A stretch of DNA of 49,946 nucleotides from CAZABC01 sp964483405 (GCA_964483405.1 CAZABC010000017.1:1-49946); one strand, 5' to 3'; numbered from the stretch's first letter, positions 1 to 8,320 are shown. The notes: generated by a model from the letters alone, not told the origin. Made by a program: numbers and translations.

Positions 1-143
1 CGGAAGCCGAGCGGCAGGAGCGAGTAGATGCCGGACCCGAGCTGGCGGACGTAACCGGCCCGGACGAGGAGCCGGTGGCTCGGCATCTCCGCGTCGGCCG
101 GGTCGTCGCGGAGCGAGGTGAAGAACAGCTGGCTCAAGCGCAT
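1..143 (-). CDS. proS: Prolyl-tRNA synthetase, N-terminal fragment (runs off left edge)
   Basis: Charges tRNA-Pro with proline in the cytoplasm. Only the first 47 codons are in the window. Reading leftwards from the ATG at 143 gives MRLSQLFFTSLRDDPADAE and then RAGYVRQLGSGIYSLLPLG, the N-terminal signature of bacterial class II ProS (motif 1 region). No Shine-Dalgarno sequence precedes the ATG; instead a TATCCT hexamer ends 7 nt upstream, which points to a leaderless transcript. The next gene upstream on the same strand ends at 230. The identification rests on recognised family sequence; the rest of the gene is not visible. Confidence 0.9.
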   Translation of the reverse strand, partial: MRLSQLFFTSLRDDPADAEMPSHRLLVRAGYVRQLGSGIYSLLPLGF

Positions 144-150
144 GGCGCGA

Positions 151-156
151 AGGATA
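151..156 (-). promoter_or_regulatory. Leaderless-type -10 box of proS (TATCCT, 7 nt before ATG)
   Basis: The minus strand reads TATCCT-N7-ATG. Transcription starting about 7 nt after this hexamer would begin at or next to the start codon. The same TANNNT arrangement recurs before at least eight other genes in the window. No good -35 hexamer is seen. Confidence 0.5.
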
Positions 157-229
157 CCGGGCGCCGGCCGGATCGGGTCGGCCGCTCGCCACCGCAGCGC
201 CCGCGGGTGTGCCCGACCGCCCGGAGGGC

Positions 230-637
230 TCAGCCGCCGTGCGCCAGCCCGGTCGTCGGCGTCGGGCGGGCGGCCCTGCGCTCGGCCAGCTCCAGCCAGC
301 GGATCGCGTACGCGACGGCCGCCGGCGTCGCCGCGAGGGTCGCCCCAGTGTCCGGGGCCGCCCGGAGGTGGAAGCTCTCGCGGGCGAACGACCGAGCCAG
401 CAGCGCCCGGCTCCCGATCGGCTCCAGGTGCCACCGGACGCGCTCGACCTCGCGGGCGAAGCCGGGCTGGCTCCACCGCTCGGGTAGCGGCCCGACGGCG
501 AGGAGGTGGGCGAGGACGATGCCCGATCGGGCGAGGCGGCGCCCCGGGTCGGCGATCAGCCGGCGATCCGCGACGGTACGGGACGAGCCGAGACGGCCGC
601 TGGCCGACGGCGCGGTGGCCGGTGCCGGAGTCTCCAT
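230..637 (-). CDS. Hypothetical protein, 135 aa
   Basis: Soluble protein with an Ala/Pro-rich first 15 residues, no signal peptide and no membrane segment. I do not recognise the family. Its most structured part is the C-terminal half, including ARSFARESFHLRAAPDT and TPAAVAYAIRWLELAERR, which looks like two helices. The ATG at 637 is preferred to the one at 670 because GAGG lies 8 nt before it. It follows the response regulator gene on the same strand (66 nt gap) and precedes proS, so the three may be co-transcribed. Codon choice is like the neighbours. Confidence 0.55.
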   Translation of the reverse strand: METPAPATAPSASGRLGSSRTVADRRLIADPGRRLARSGIVLAHLLAVGPLPERWSQPGFAREVERVRWHLEPIGSRALLARSFARESFHLRAAPDTGATLAATPAAVAYAIRWLELAERRAARPTPTTGLAHGG

Positions 638-703
638 GCCATGAGCCTCGGTCGTCGTCGTCAACGGCACCGCAACGGCAGGTGAACCCGGGTCAGCGCC
701 CGG

Positions 704-1456
704 TCAATCCCCGTGCAGCGTGCCCGTCACCGAGGGCGCCCCGGACGACGGATCCGGGTCCGATGCCGGCGACGGGCGACGCAGCACATAGCCGACGCCG
801 CGGACCGTCTGGAGATACCGTGGGGCGCCCGGGTCCGCCTCGATCTCGCTGCGCAGCCAGTGCACGTGGACGTCGACCGTCCGCGTCTCGCCGGCGTAGT
901 CGTAGCCCCAGACGTGCTCGAGCAGCTGGTCGCGGGTGAACACCTGGCCCGGGTTGCGGACGAGGAACGCGAGCAGCTCGAACGCCTTCGGCTTGACCGC
1001 CACGGCGCTCCCGTCGCGGAGGAGGCGGTGGCCGGCGAGGTCGACCTGGACCGGGCCCAGGTCGACGAGCGAGGCCGTCGTCTCCGGCGCCTGCTCGGAC
1101 CGGCGGAACAGGGCCCGGATGCGAGCCGACAGTTCGCGGAGGCTGAACGGCTTCGTCACGTAGTCGTCTGCTCCGAGCTCGAGCCCGACGACCTTGTCGA
1201 GCTCGGAGTCCTTGGCGGTGAGCATGACGATCGGGACGCCGCTCTCCCGGCGGACGATGCGGCAGACCTCGATGCCCGACAGCTCGGGCAGCATCAGGTC
1301 GAGGACGATCAGGTCGGGCTGGTCGGCCCGGTAGCGGATCAACGCCTCGCGACCGTCGGCGGCGGTGACGACCCGGTAGCCGTCGGCCTCGAGGGCCTCG
1401 GCGAGCGTCTCGCGCAGGGTCGGCTCGTCGTCGACGACGAGGATCGTGCGTGGCAT
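704..1456 (-). CDS. Two-component response regulator, OmpR/PhoB (winged helix) family
   Basis: DNA-binding response regulator, 250 aa from the ATG at 1456. The receiver domain (about residues 3-115) has the acidic pair in ILVVDDEP, the phospho-acceptor Asp in LIVLDLMLPELSG, and the conserved Thr and Lys in MLTAKD and YVTKPF. The C-terminal winged-helix domain (about 135-230) carries the typical LLAFLVRNPGQVFTRDQLLEHVWG and TVDVHVHWLRSEIE signatures, as in PhoB/RegX3/MtrA. The ATG at 1510 would add 18 residues before the first strand, so 1456 is preferred. No histidine kinase lies within the window, so its partner and signal are unknown; the domain itself looks fully functional. Confidence 0.9.
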   Translation of the reverse strand: MPRTILVVDDEPTLRETLAEALEADGYRVVTAADGREALIRYRADQPDLIVLDLMLPELSGIEVCRIVRRESGVPIVMLTAKDSELDKVVGLELGADDYVTKPFSLRELSARIRALFRRSEQAPETTASLVDLGPVQVDLAGHRLLRDGSAVAVKPKAFELLAFLVRNPGQVFTRDQLLEHVWGYDYAGETRTVDVHVHWLRSEIEADPGAPRYLQTVRGVGYVLRRPSPASDPDPSSGAPSVTGTLHGD

Positions 1457-1546
1457 CCGGCCGTAGGGTCCGCCCACCGTGTTAACGCTCCGTTGTGGTC
1501 GGGTAAGCATCGCGGTCAGCGCTGGAGCCGCGGATCAGCTGCCTCG

Positions 1547-3055
1547 TCAAGGTGCCGGGTCTCGTTCGAGGGCCGCGACGGCGGCGTCGAGCCGCTCGAG
1601 CGTCCGGGCGCGGCCGAGGGCGACGAGCGTGTCGAAGAGCGGCGGCGCGGCGGTCTGACCCGTCACCGCGACGCGGATCGCCATGAACAGGTCGCCGGCC
1701 TTCCAGCCGCGGGACTCCCCCAGCGCCCGGACCGGCGGCTCGAGCTCGTCCGCCTCGAAGGCGACGTCGCCGAGGCTCTGGACGATCGCCCGGACGGCGG
1801 CGAGCGCCTCGCGCGTCGTCGCCACATCCCAGCGCTTCGGCACCAGGAGCGCCGGGTCGTACGAGAGCCGGTCACGGAAGAGGAACCCGACCAGGTCGCC
1901 GACGGCTCCGAGGGTCGGGAGCCGCTCCGCGATGATCGGGAGGAGCGCCCGGACCGCCTCCCGGTCCGGCAGCCGATCGATCCGCCCGGCGACATGCTCG
2001 GCCTCGAGGAACGGCAGCAGCCGGTCGAGCAGGTCCTCGGCGTCGAGCCGCCGGATCCACTGCCCGTTGAGCCATTCGAGCCGGTCGCGATCGAAGATCG
2101 CCCCGCCCTTCTGGACCCGCTCGATCTCGAAGCGCTCGACGAGCTCGGCGAGCGGGAGGACCTCCTCGTCGGTCCCGGTCGACCAGCCGAGGAGCGCGAG
2201 GTAGTTGACGAGGCCCTCGCGGACGAAGCCCTGGGCGACGTAGTCCGACACGGCGGTCTGGCTCTTCCGCTTGCTCATCTTCGTCCGGTCGGGGTTGAGG
2301 ATGAGCGGCAGGTGGGCGAACCGCGGGATCGGGTGGCCGAGGGCCCGGAAGAGAAGGATGTGCTTCGGCGTGTTCGAGAGGTGGTCCTCGCCGCGGATGA
2401 CGTGGCTGATCGCCATCTCGGCGTCGTCGACGACGACGGTGAAGTGATAGAGCGGCGTGCCGTCGGCGCGGACGATGACCATGTCGCCACCGAGCGCCGA
2501 TGCGTCGATCTCGACGCGGCCGCGGATGAGGTCGTCGAAGCCGACCACGCCCTCGTCGACCCGGAAGCGGATCGCCGATGCCCGGGCCTCGGCCTCGAAC
2601 GCCGCCCGCTCGGCCGGTGTGAGCCGGGCGCACCGACCGGAGTAGCGGGGCGGCAGCTTCGCCCTCTCGCGGGCGGCCCGGTCGGCCTCGAGGTCCGCCG
2701 GCGTGCAGTAGCAGCGATAGGCGAGGTCACGGGCGAGGAGCGAGTCGGCGGCCTCCCGGTATCGCTCGAGCCGTTGCATCTGGCGATACGGCCCGTGCGG
2801 CCCGACGTCGGCTCCGCCGGCGACGTCGGGACCCTCGTCCCAGGAGATCCCGAGCCAGTGGAGACCCTCGAGGATGTCGCGCTCGTACTCGAGCGAGCTT
2901 CGGGCGACGTCGGTGTCCTCGAGCCGGAGGATGAACGTCCCGCCGGTGTGCCGCGCGAACAGGAAGTTGAACAGCGCGGTCCGCGCGGTGCCGATGTGGA
3001 GGGGGCCCGTCGGGCTCGGCGCGATGCGGACGCGGATCGCGGAGCGGTCGGTCAT
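1547..3055 (-). CDS. gltX: Glutamyl-tRNA synthetase
   Basis: Class I aminoacyl-tRNA synthetase that charges tRNA-Glu (possibly also tRNA-Gln where an amidotransferase is present). 502 aa, normal for the family. The HIGH-type motif is PTGPLHIGTA near residue 12-20 and the KMSKS-type motif is KMSKRK near residue 260; the anticodon-binding alpha-helical domain fills the C-terminal part. The start is the ATG at 3055, whose ATGA overlaps the TGA of the upstream dtxR-like gene, so the two are translationally coupled. The reading frame stays open upstream inside dtxR, but those extra residues are not GltX. Confidence 0.95.
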   Translation of the reverse strand: MTDRSAIRVRIAPSPTGPLHIGTARTALFNFLFARHTGGTFILRLEDTDVARSSLEYERDILEGLHWLGISWDEGPDVAGGADVGPHGPYRQMQRLERYREAADSLLARDLAYRCYCTPADLEADRAARERAKLPPRYSGRCARLTPAERAAFEAEARASAIRFRVDEGVVGFDDLIRGRVEIDASALGGDMVIVRADGTPLYHFTVVVDDAEMAISHVIRGEDHLSNTPKHILLFRALGHPIPRFAHLPLILNPDRTKMSKRKSQTAVSDYVAQGFVREGLVNYLALLGWSTGTDEEVLPLAELVERFEIERVQKGGAIFDRDRLEWLNGQWIRRLDAEDLLDRLLPFLEAEHVAGRIDRLPDREAVRALLPIIAERLPTLGAVGDLVGFLFRDRLSYDPALLVPKRWDVATTREALAAVRAIVQSLGDVAFEADELEPPVRALGESRGWKAGDLFMAIRVAVTGQTAAPPLFDTLVALGRARTLERLDAAVAALERDPAP

Positions 3056-3768
3056 CGGTGCACGTGGTGGAAGAGCGCCGGATCGGCCTCGCCGGGCAGG
3101 ACCCGGATGAGCGCGGCCGGCCGGAGCCCGAGCGTCGCCCGGCCGATCGGCCCGTCGAGCGTCAGCGAGTCGAGCGACTCGGAGCGGGCGAGGACGGTGA
3201 CGTGGGCGCCCGGGGTGAGCCGGCGCGCCTCGAGATACGACAGCAGGCCGGGGTCCTCCTCGGCCTCCTCGGTGATCCGGTAGATCGTCACGCGGCCCCC
3301 GGACTCGACCTCGTCGAGGCGGATCCCGGCCGGCCGCGACCTCGCCGTCTCGGCGTCGATCGGGTTGCCGTGGGGACACGTCTGCGGGTGGCCGAGCAGC
3401 TCGTCGAGGCGCGCCTCGACTCTTGGCGACAGGGCGCCCTGGAGGCGGGCCGCCTCCTCGTCGGACTCGGCCCAGCCGAGCCCGACGATCGAGGTGAGCA
3501 GCCACTCGAGCAGGGCGTGGCGCCGGAAGATCGCGTCGGCCGCGGCCCGGCCGGCGGCGGTCAGGCGGAGCTCGCGCGCCTCCGACTGGACGACCAGCCC
3601 GTCGGCGCCGAGCCGCTTGAACATCTCGCTCGCGGCCTGGGTCGTGACGCCCAGCCGACGGCCGACCTGAGAGGCGGTCACCCGGGCGTCATCGGCGGTC
3701 ATGACCCGCAGGGCGAGCAGGTACTCCTGGGCGGCCGACGAGAGATCGGTGGTGTGGGCGCGTGGCAT
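3052..3768 (-). CDS. DtxR/MntR-family regulator with apparently degenerate metal site
   Basis: 238-aa transcription factor: N-terminal winged helix (about 8-72), dimerisation domain (about 75-140) with the family motif HPQTCPHGNPI at 128-137, and a C-terminal FeoA/SH3-like domain (about 160-238). DtxR/IdeR proteins repress metal-uptake genes when Fe or Mn is bound. Aligned by eye, the ancillary ligands H84 and E88 remain, but the residues corresponding to DtxR Met10, Cys102, Glu105 and His106 are E15, A107, Q110 and G111, and the MntR ligands are missing too. It may therefore sense something else or be constitutive. It sits between a dnaJ-like gene and gltX, with a TACGAT box 6 nt before the ATG at 3768. 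Confidence 0.85.
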   Translation of the reverse strand: MPRAHTTDLSSAAQEYLLALRVMTADDARVTASQVGRRLGVTTQAASEMFKRLGADGLVVQSEARELRLTAAGRAAADAIFRRHALLEWLLTSIVGLGWAESDEEAARLQGALSPRVEARLDELLGHPQTCPHGNPIDAETARSRPAGIRLDEVESGGRVTIYRITEEAEEDPGLLSYLEARRLTPGAHVTVLARSESLDSLTLDGPIGRATLGLRPAALIRVLPGEADPALFHHVHR

Positions 3769-3774
3769 GGGGCG

Positions 3775-3780
3775 ATCGTA
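3775..3780 (-). promoter_or_regulatory. Leaderless-type -10 box of the dtxR-like gene (TACGAT)
   Basis: Minus strand TACGAT-N6-ATG in the 14-nt gap after the dnaJ-like gene. It would give the dtxR-gltX pair its own leaderless start. The hexamer and spacing equal those before the acyltransferase gene at 38148. Confidence 0.5.
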
Positions 3781-3782
3781 CG

Positions 3783-4841
3783 TCAGGCGTGGCCTCGACC
3801 GGTGGCAGCGGCGACGATCGCCGTGGCCGTACCGGCGACGAGCGGCAGGACGAGCGCCAGCCCGATGAGGACGGGCTCGTCGCCGCCGGCCCCGAGGACG
3901 AGCAGGCCGAGCGCCAGGATCAGCGCGATGAGCGCCGCGACGAGCCCCGCCGACGCGGGCGACGTGCCGCTCGGAGCGGGTGGGGCCGCCGCCCGGCCGG
4001 TCGCTGGGTCGTCGGCCCGGGGTGCGGGGCCGTCGTCGGTGCCGTCCGGGCCCCCGGCCGCCCACCCGGGCCCCGGCTCGTCCGCCCCCGGCGGCGGCGT
4101 CGCGGCCGGCTCGCCGTCGGGCGTCGTCCCGGGCCCCGCGCCCCCGGGGGTCGCCCCGAGCCCGGCCGCCCGGCGCGCCCGCGCCTGGTACTCGGGGCCG
4201 TGCTTGCGCGGATCGGCGTACTCCTTCGGGTTGATCGTCCAGTAGGTCCCACTCGAGGGGCCGTACCAGGTGGCGCCCGACCAGCCGGGCTCGAACGGCT
4301 CGTGGAGTGCCTCGTCGTAGGTGGTGGAGTTCAGCGTCGCCTTCTTCCGGCCGCCCGAACGCCGGCGGCGCCCGGTCCCGGCGCCCGGGGCTCCGGACGC
4401 ACCGGCACCAGAGGGCGACGGGCCCGAGCGCCACCAGGCGCCGGGTCCCGCCGCGCTCCCGCCGCCGGGCGGACGCGTGCCGGTGTCGGTGGCCCCGTCG
4501 CGGGCCGGTCCGGCGCCAGCACCGGTGGCGGCACCCGATCCACCGGCGCCGCTCCAGCCGCGACCGGTCCGCGTCCGGTAGGCGTCGCGGGTCGCCCGGG
4601 CGCGGGTCGGGTCGGCCTGCGATGGCCGGGCAGCCGGTCGCGGGGCGCCACCGGGCCGGGCTCCGCCATCCCCGACGATCGTCTCGTAGGCCGCCTGGAC
4701 CGCAAGGAACCGCGTCGTCGCCGCCTCGCCCGCCGTGTCGGGGTGGAGCTGCTTGGCAAGGCGCCGGTAGGCCCGCTTGACTTCGTCGAGCGGCGCGCCC
4801 GGCGGGAGCCCGAGTACGGCGTAGGGGTCGCTGCGGGCCAT
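3783..4841 (-). CDS. J-domain protein with C-terminal membrane segments
   Basis: 352 aa. The N-terminal J domain (about 5-60) has the HPD motif at 33-35 that stimulates DnaK ATPase activity. There is no G/F region, zinc finger or client-binding domain of classical DnaJ. The middle (about 70-160) is low-complexity Ala/Gly/Pro/Arg; then comes a compact conserved-looking block containing WYGPSSGTYWTINPKEYAD; a second Gly/Pro-rich stretch follows, and the last 55 residues form two hydrophobic helices. So it is probably a membrane-anchored DnaK co-chaperone; its client is unknown. SD-like GGGAGAG precedes the ATG at 4841. It lies 43 nt after the asparaginase gene and 14 nt before dtxR. Confidence 0.85.
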   Translation of the reverse strand: MARSDPYAVLGLPPGAPLDEVKRAYRRLAKQLHPDTAGEAATTRFLAVQAAYETIVGDGGARPGGAPRPAARPSQADPTRARATRDAYRTRTGRGWSGAGGSGAATGAGAGPARDGATDTGTRPPGGGSAAGPGAWWRSGPSPSGAGASGAPGAGTGRRRRSGGRKKATLNSTTYDEALHEPFEPGWSGATWYGPSSGTYWTINPKEYADPRKHGPEYQARARRAAGLGATPGGAGPGTTPDGEPAATPPPGADEPGPGWAAGGPDGTDDGPAPRADDPATGRAAAPPAPSGTSPASAGLVAALIALILALGLLVLGAGGDEPVLIGLALVLPLVAGTATAIVAAATGRGHA

Positions 4842-4884
4842 GCTCTCCCGATCGTTCCGCCGGCGGGCGTCGCCGGCCCGTTCG

Positions 4885-6075
4885 TCAGCCGATCAGCTCC
4901 CCGACCGGGACGAGCTCGAAGGACGCGATCGCCTCGGCGGACGGCCGGCCGTGCGGGTCGGTCTCGGTCGGCCGGTGGTAGCGCGCGAGCTGCCGGAGCG
5001 GCGCCCCGTCGAGGACGCCCGCCTGCCGGAGCACCTCGATCGAGGCCGCCCAAGTCGCCCGATCGTGTCCATCTCCGTCTTCGATCTTCACGGCGATCCC
5101 GGATGGGCCGCGGGTCCCGGATCCGGCGCCACGACCCTCCGTCCCGCGGACCCCCGAGAGCACGGCGACACCGCGGAGCGCCTCCATGCCGGCCTTGCTG
5201 ACGATCCGGCCTGGGAGCGCCTTCATGAGCGAGGTGTCGAGGCGGTCGCGGGTCCCCCCGACGAGCTCGGGGTGGGCGAGCATCGCATCGCGGATCCGGG
5301 CGAGCGCGGGAGCGAGTGGGCGGCGCGGGTCCTTCGCGGCGAGCGCGGTCGGCTCGGCGAGCATCGCGTAGGCACGGGCGACCTCCCGGAGCGGGACCGC
5401 GTAGGTCGGGAGCCCGCAGCCGTCGATCGCGGTCCGGAGCGCCTCGGGCGCCGTCCCGAACGCCCGGGCGACGGCCGCCCGATAGACGACCTGGGCCGGG
5501 TGGTCGTCGAGCCAGTAGCCCTCGGGGTCCCAGCCGCGCAGTCGCGCGAGCAGGAGGAAGACCGCGTGCTGGCCCGAGCACATGTGACGGATCGGCCCGG
5601 CCTGCTCGCCGTCGCGAAGGAGCCGGGTCGCCGTCAGCTCGTCGAGGGGCATCCCCTCGGTCCCGCAGGCGAGCGCCGCCTGGCTCACCCTGGCCCGCCG
5701 GAAGAGCGCCTGGAGCGTCCGGACGTGGAGGTCCTCGCCGGAGTGCGAGCTCGCCATGATCGCGAGCTCGGCTGGCGTCAGGTCGAACGCCTCGATCCCG
5801 CCCGCGTCGAGCAGCGCGACGAGGCCGAACGGCTTGACGGTGCTGCGGAGCGTCACGACCCGGTCAGGGTCGCCGAGCGAGCGGATCAGCCGGCCGTCGA
5901 TGTCGCACTCGACGACGTGGCCGCGATGGACGCTCTCCTCGATCCCGCCGCGAACCACCCGGACGAGAACGGGCGCGGGGCGGTCGACCGTCCGCCGGGA
6001 CGAGCCACGCGGGGCGGCCGCGGCCCGCGACGGACGGGGCTGGCGAGCGGCGGGCACGGCCGGTCGGTCCTCCAT
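4885..6075 (-). CDS. L-asparaginase II family protein (Rhizobium etli AnsA type)
   Basis: 396 aa. Members hydrolyse asparagine to aspartate and ammonia and are unrelated to the E. coli enzymes. The family Ser-x-x-Lys motif is TLRSTVKPF near residue 77-85, and the DGCGLPTYAVPL motif, with the second conserved Cys, lies near 215. At the first conserved Cys the sequence is MCSGQH, where I recall CSGKH in characterised members, so the Lys implicated in metal binding/catalysis seems to be Gln. The ATG at 6075 is chosen because the 70 or so residues upstream are Arg/Gly-rich antisense-like sequence. First gene of a minus-strand run with dnaJ-like, dtxR-like and gltX. Confidence 0.85.
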   Translation of the reverse strand: MEDRPAVPAARQPRPSRAAAAPRGSSRRTVDRPAPVLVRVVRGGIEESVHRGHVVECDIDGRLIRSLGDPDRVVTLRSTVKPFGLVALLDAGGIEAFDLTPAELAIMASSHSGEDLHVRTLQALFRRARVSQAALACGTEGMPLDELTATRLLRDGEQAGPIRHMCSGQHAVFLLLARLRGWDPEGYWLDDHPAQVVYRAAVARAFGTAPEALRTAIDGCGLPTYAVPLREVARAYAMLAEPTALAAKDPRRPLAPALARIRDAMLAHPELVGGTRDRLDTSLMKALPGRIVSKAGMEALRGVAVLSGVRGTEGRGAGSGTRGPSGIAVKIEDGDGHDRATWAASIEVLRQAGVLDGAPLRQLARYHRPTETDPHGRPSAEAIASFELVPVGELIG

Positions 6076-6416
6076 CGGCTGGGCGGGCGACGCCCGCGTC
6101 CCCCGAGGATACCGCGCTGCTCGGCACCGGCCTCGTGATCGGCGCCGGCCGCACGCGACGTGGCCGCCGCGGGTCGCGCGGCGCATCGTCGAGGCTTCGG
6201 CGGCCGGTCCGCGGGCCACCGTCCGTGGGCACCCGTCCGGCGATCCACGACCGGCCGCTCGCGGCACCGTACGCCGCCCTTCGCGGCCGGTCAACGCGGT
6301 CGGTGCCGGGACGCACCGCGGTCGCCGCCCGGCGAGGCGGTCGCCAACCGGGGTCGAGCCGGTGCTAGCATCGGCCCGCTCCCCGATGCCCGTTCGCCGC
6401 CCTGCCGGAGGATGCC
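6076..6416. other. Divergent intergenic region, asparaginase/upp
   Basis: 341 bp between divergent genes. I see no convincing small gene. On the plus strand a TAGCAT hexamer at 6366-6371 could be the upp -10 element, and GGAGG at 6407-6411 is its ribosome binding site. On the minus strand a TATCCT hexamer at 6110-6115 could be the -10 of the asparaginase run. No clear -35 hexamer or operator is visible. Confidence 0.4.
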
Positions 6417-7070
6417 GTGACCGCCGCCGACCTGCCCCCGAACCTCCACGTCTCGAGCCATCCGGCGGTCCGCCACAAGCTCGCGATCCTGCGCGACGAG
6501 ACCACCGAGCCGAAGAAGTTCCGCGAGGTCGTCCGCGAGCTCTCGTGGCTCCTCGGCTACGAGGCGCTCGCCGACGCGCGGGTCCATCCGCTGACCGTCC
6601 GGACCCCCCTCGAGACGATCGAGGCCGAGGAGCTCGGCGATCGGATCGGGCTCATCCCGATCCTCCGGGCCGGCCTCGGGATGGTCGACGCGATGCTCGA
6701 GCTCATGCCGACCGCGCAGGTCTGGCATCTCGGCCTCTTCCGCGATGAGCGGACCCTCCGGCCGGTCGAGTACTACAACAAGCTGCCGGACTCCGCGAAC
6801 GTCGACCTCTGTCTCATCCTCGACCCGATGCTCGCGACCGGCGGCTCGGCGACGGCCGCCATCGAGGTCCTCAAGCGCTGGGGTGCCGTCCGGATCAAGC
6901 TCGTCAACCTGATCGCGGCGCCGGAGGGCGTCCGGGCGGTCTCGGCCGCGCACCCGGACGTCGACATCCACAGCGCGGCGCTCGATCGGGCGCTCAACGA
7001 GAAGGGCTACATCCTGCCCGGCCTCGGCGACGCCGGCGACCGCCAGTTCGGGACCGGCAACAGCGGCTGA
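6417..7070 (+). CDS. upp: Uracil phosphoribosyltransferase
   Basis: Salvage enzyme making UMP from uracil and PRPP. 217 aa, close to the usual 208-210. The PRPP-binding loop LDPMLATGGSA is at about residues 134-145 and the uracil-binding segment GYILPGLGDAGDRQFG is at the C-terminus. The start is GTG at 6417: GGAGG lies 5 nt upstream, and the ATG at 6412 is out of frame and meets TGA after two codons. Only 4 nt separate it from the downstream PLP-enzyme gene, so the two are likely co-transcribed. A pyrimidine-degradation island lies 7 kb downstream, so uracil could be salvaged or degraded by the same cell. Confidence 0.95.
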   Translation: MTAADLPPNLHVSSHPAVRHKLAILRDETTEPKKFREVVRELSWLLGYEALADARVHPLTVRTPLETIEAEELGDRIGLIPILRAGLGMVDAMLELMPTAQVWHLGLFRDERTLRPVEYYNKLPDSANVDLCLILDPMLATGGSATAAIEVLKRWGAVRIKLVNLIAAPEGVRAVSAAHPDVDIHSAALDRALNEKGYILPGLGDAGDRQFGTGNSG

Positions 7071-7074
7071 CGCG

Positions 7075-8088
7075 ATGGACACGCCACGCGAGCGCCTCGA
7101 CGCCCTGCCCGCGGCCGGGCTCGGGTCGTGGCCGACCCCGCTCCACCGCCTCGACCGCCTGAGCGCGCGGCTCGGGACCGAGGTCTGGATCAAGCGCGAC
7201 GACGTCCAGGGCATCGCCCTCGCCGGCAACAAGATCCGCAAGTTCGACGTCGTCATCGGCCAGGCGCTCCGCGAGGCGGCCGACACGCTCGTCACGACCG
7301 GCGCCGCACAATCGAACTCCGCCCGCGCGGGAGCGGCGGCCGCGGCGGCCTCCGGTCTGCGGGCGGTCCTGCTGCTCGGCGGCGAGGCGCCGGCCGAGCC
7401 GACCGCCAACCTCTTGATCGACCATCTCGTCGGCGCCGAGATCCGGTGGGCCGGGGCGGCGTCGTGGGCCGCGCTGAACGAGGGCGTGGACCGGATCGTC
7501 GCCGAGCTGTGGGCCGCCGGGCAGCGGCCGTTCGCGGCCCCGCTCGGCTGCTCGTCGCCACTCGGTGCGCTCGGGTTCGCCCGGGCGTTCCTCGAGCTCG
7601 AGGGCCAGGCGGCCGTGGCCGGGCTGCGGGCCGAGGCGATCGTCCACACGACGACCTCCGGGGGCACCCACGCAGGGCTCCTCGTGGGGCGGGCCCTGGC
7701 CGGATCGGCCGTCCGCTTGGTCGGCGTCGATGCCGGGCGGCTGCACGTCGACCACCGGGCGGCCTGCGCGACCCTCGCCCGGGATGCCGCCGCCCTGCTC
7801 GGGCTGGACCTCAGGCTCGCGCCGGCGGACGTCGAGGTGATCGACGACCAGCTCGGCGACGGCTACGGCATCCCGACCGAGGCGGGCCTCGAGGCGATCG
7901 AGCTCCTCGCTCGGACCGAGGGGATCCTCCTCGACCCGGTCTACTCGGGCAAGGGCTTCGCCGGCCTCCTCCGGCTGGTCCGCGACGGGTCGCTGCGGGG
8001 ACCGGTGGCGTTCTGGCACACCGGCGGGAACCACGTCCTCTTCGACCCGCGCTACGGGGCGCCGCTGGTCCGTCGCGATCGGGCCTGA
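7075..8088 (+). CDS. D-cysteine desulfhydrase / ACC deaminase-family PLP enzyme
   Basis: 337 aa, fold type II PLP enzyme. The PLP Lys is K53 in AGNKIRKFD, the motif of DcyD and ACC deaminase; TTGAAQSNSAR (about 80-90) is the phosphate/substrate Ser-Asn loop and HTGGNHVLF the C-terminal segment. DcyD releases pyruvate, sulfide and ammonia from D-cysteine; ACC deaminase opens the cyclopropane ring. The general match favours D-cysteine desulfhydrase, but I cannot fix the substrate by eye. It is separated from upp by 4 nt and ends the two-gene unit. Confidence 0.8.
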   Translation: MDTPRERLDALPAAGLGSWPTPLHRLDRLSARLGTEVWIKRDDVQGIALAGNKIRKFDVVIGQALREAADTLVTTGAAQSNSARAGAAAAAASGLRAVLLLGGEAPAEPTANLLIDHLVGAEIRWAGAASWAALNEGVDRIVAELWAAGQRPFAAPLGCSSPLGALGFARAFLELEGQAAVAGLRAEAIVHTTTSGGTHAGLLVGRALAGSAVRLVGVDAGRLHVDHRAACATLARDAAALLGLDLRLAPADVEVIDDQLGDGYGIPTEAGLEAIELLARTEGILLDPVYSGKGFAGLLRLVRDGSLRGPVAFWHTGGNHVLFDPRYGAPLVRRDRA

Positions 8089-8170
8089 CCGATCGGCCAT
8101 GCCGGCCGGCGGCGGGTCGGCGGCTCGGGGCGGAGGGCACAGCCGGCCGCCCGGCTCCTCCGGGTCGACG

Positions 8171-8283
8171 CGCGTCGATGCCATTTCGACGGCCGTCCAT
8201 GCGATTCAGCACAGCCGTCGATGCGGCGCCTGCCGTCGATGTCGGTCCGAACCGCCGGTCCTCCACCGAGGATGACATCGACG
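8171..8283. repeat. Cluster of short repeats (CGTCGATG core) before the cytochrome operon
   Basis: The decamer GCCGTCGATG occurs at 8214-8223 and 8232-8241, with near copies at 8192-8201 (GCCGTCCATG) and 8171-8180 (CGCGTCGATG), and the core CGTCGATG again in reverse orientation at 8276-8283. The starts of the direct copies are 18-22 bp apart, close to two helical turns. They end about 40 bp before the operon's first ATG, which makes them candidate regulator binding sites; a chance cluster in GC-rich DNA is possible. Confidence 0.4.
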
Positions 8284-8320
8284 ACAACGGTCGCCTGGCA
8301 ACCGGACCCGGAGAGCCGAC

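Noticed and set aside
713..3283. Very long open frame (856 codons) on the plus strand opposite the regulator and gltX
   Set aside because: Composition is Arg/Asp/Glu/Val-rich antisense sequence typical of GC-rich DNA, and the opposite strand encodes recognised proteins.
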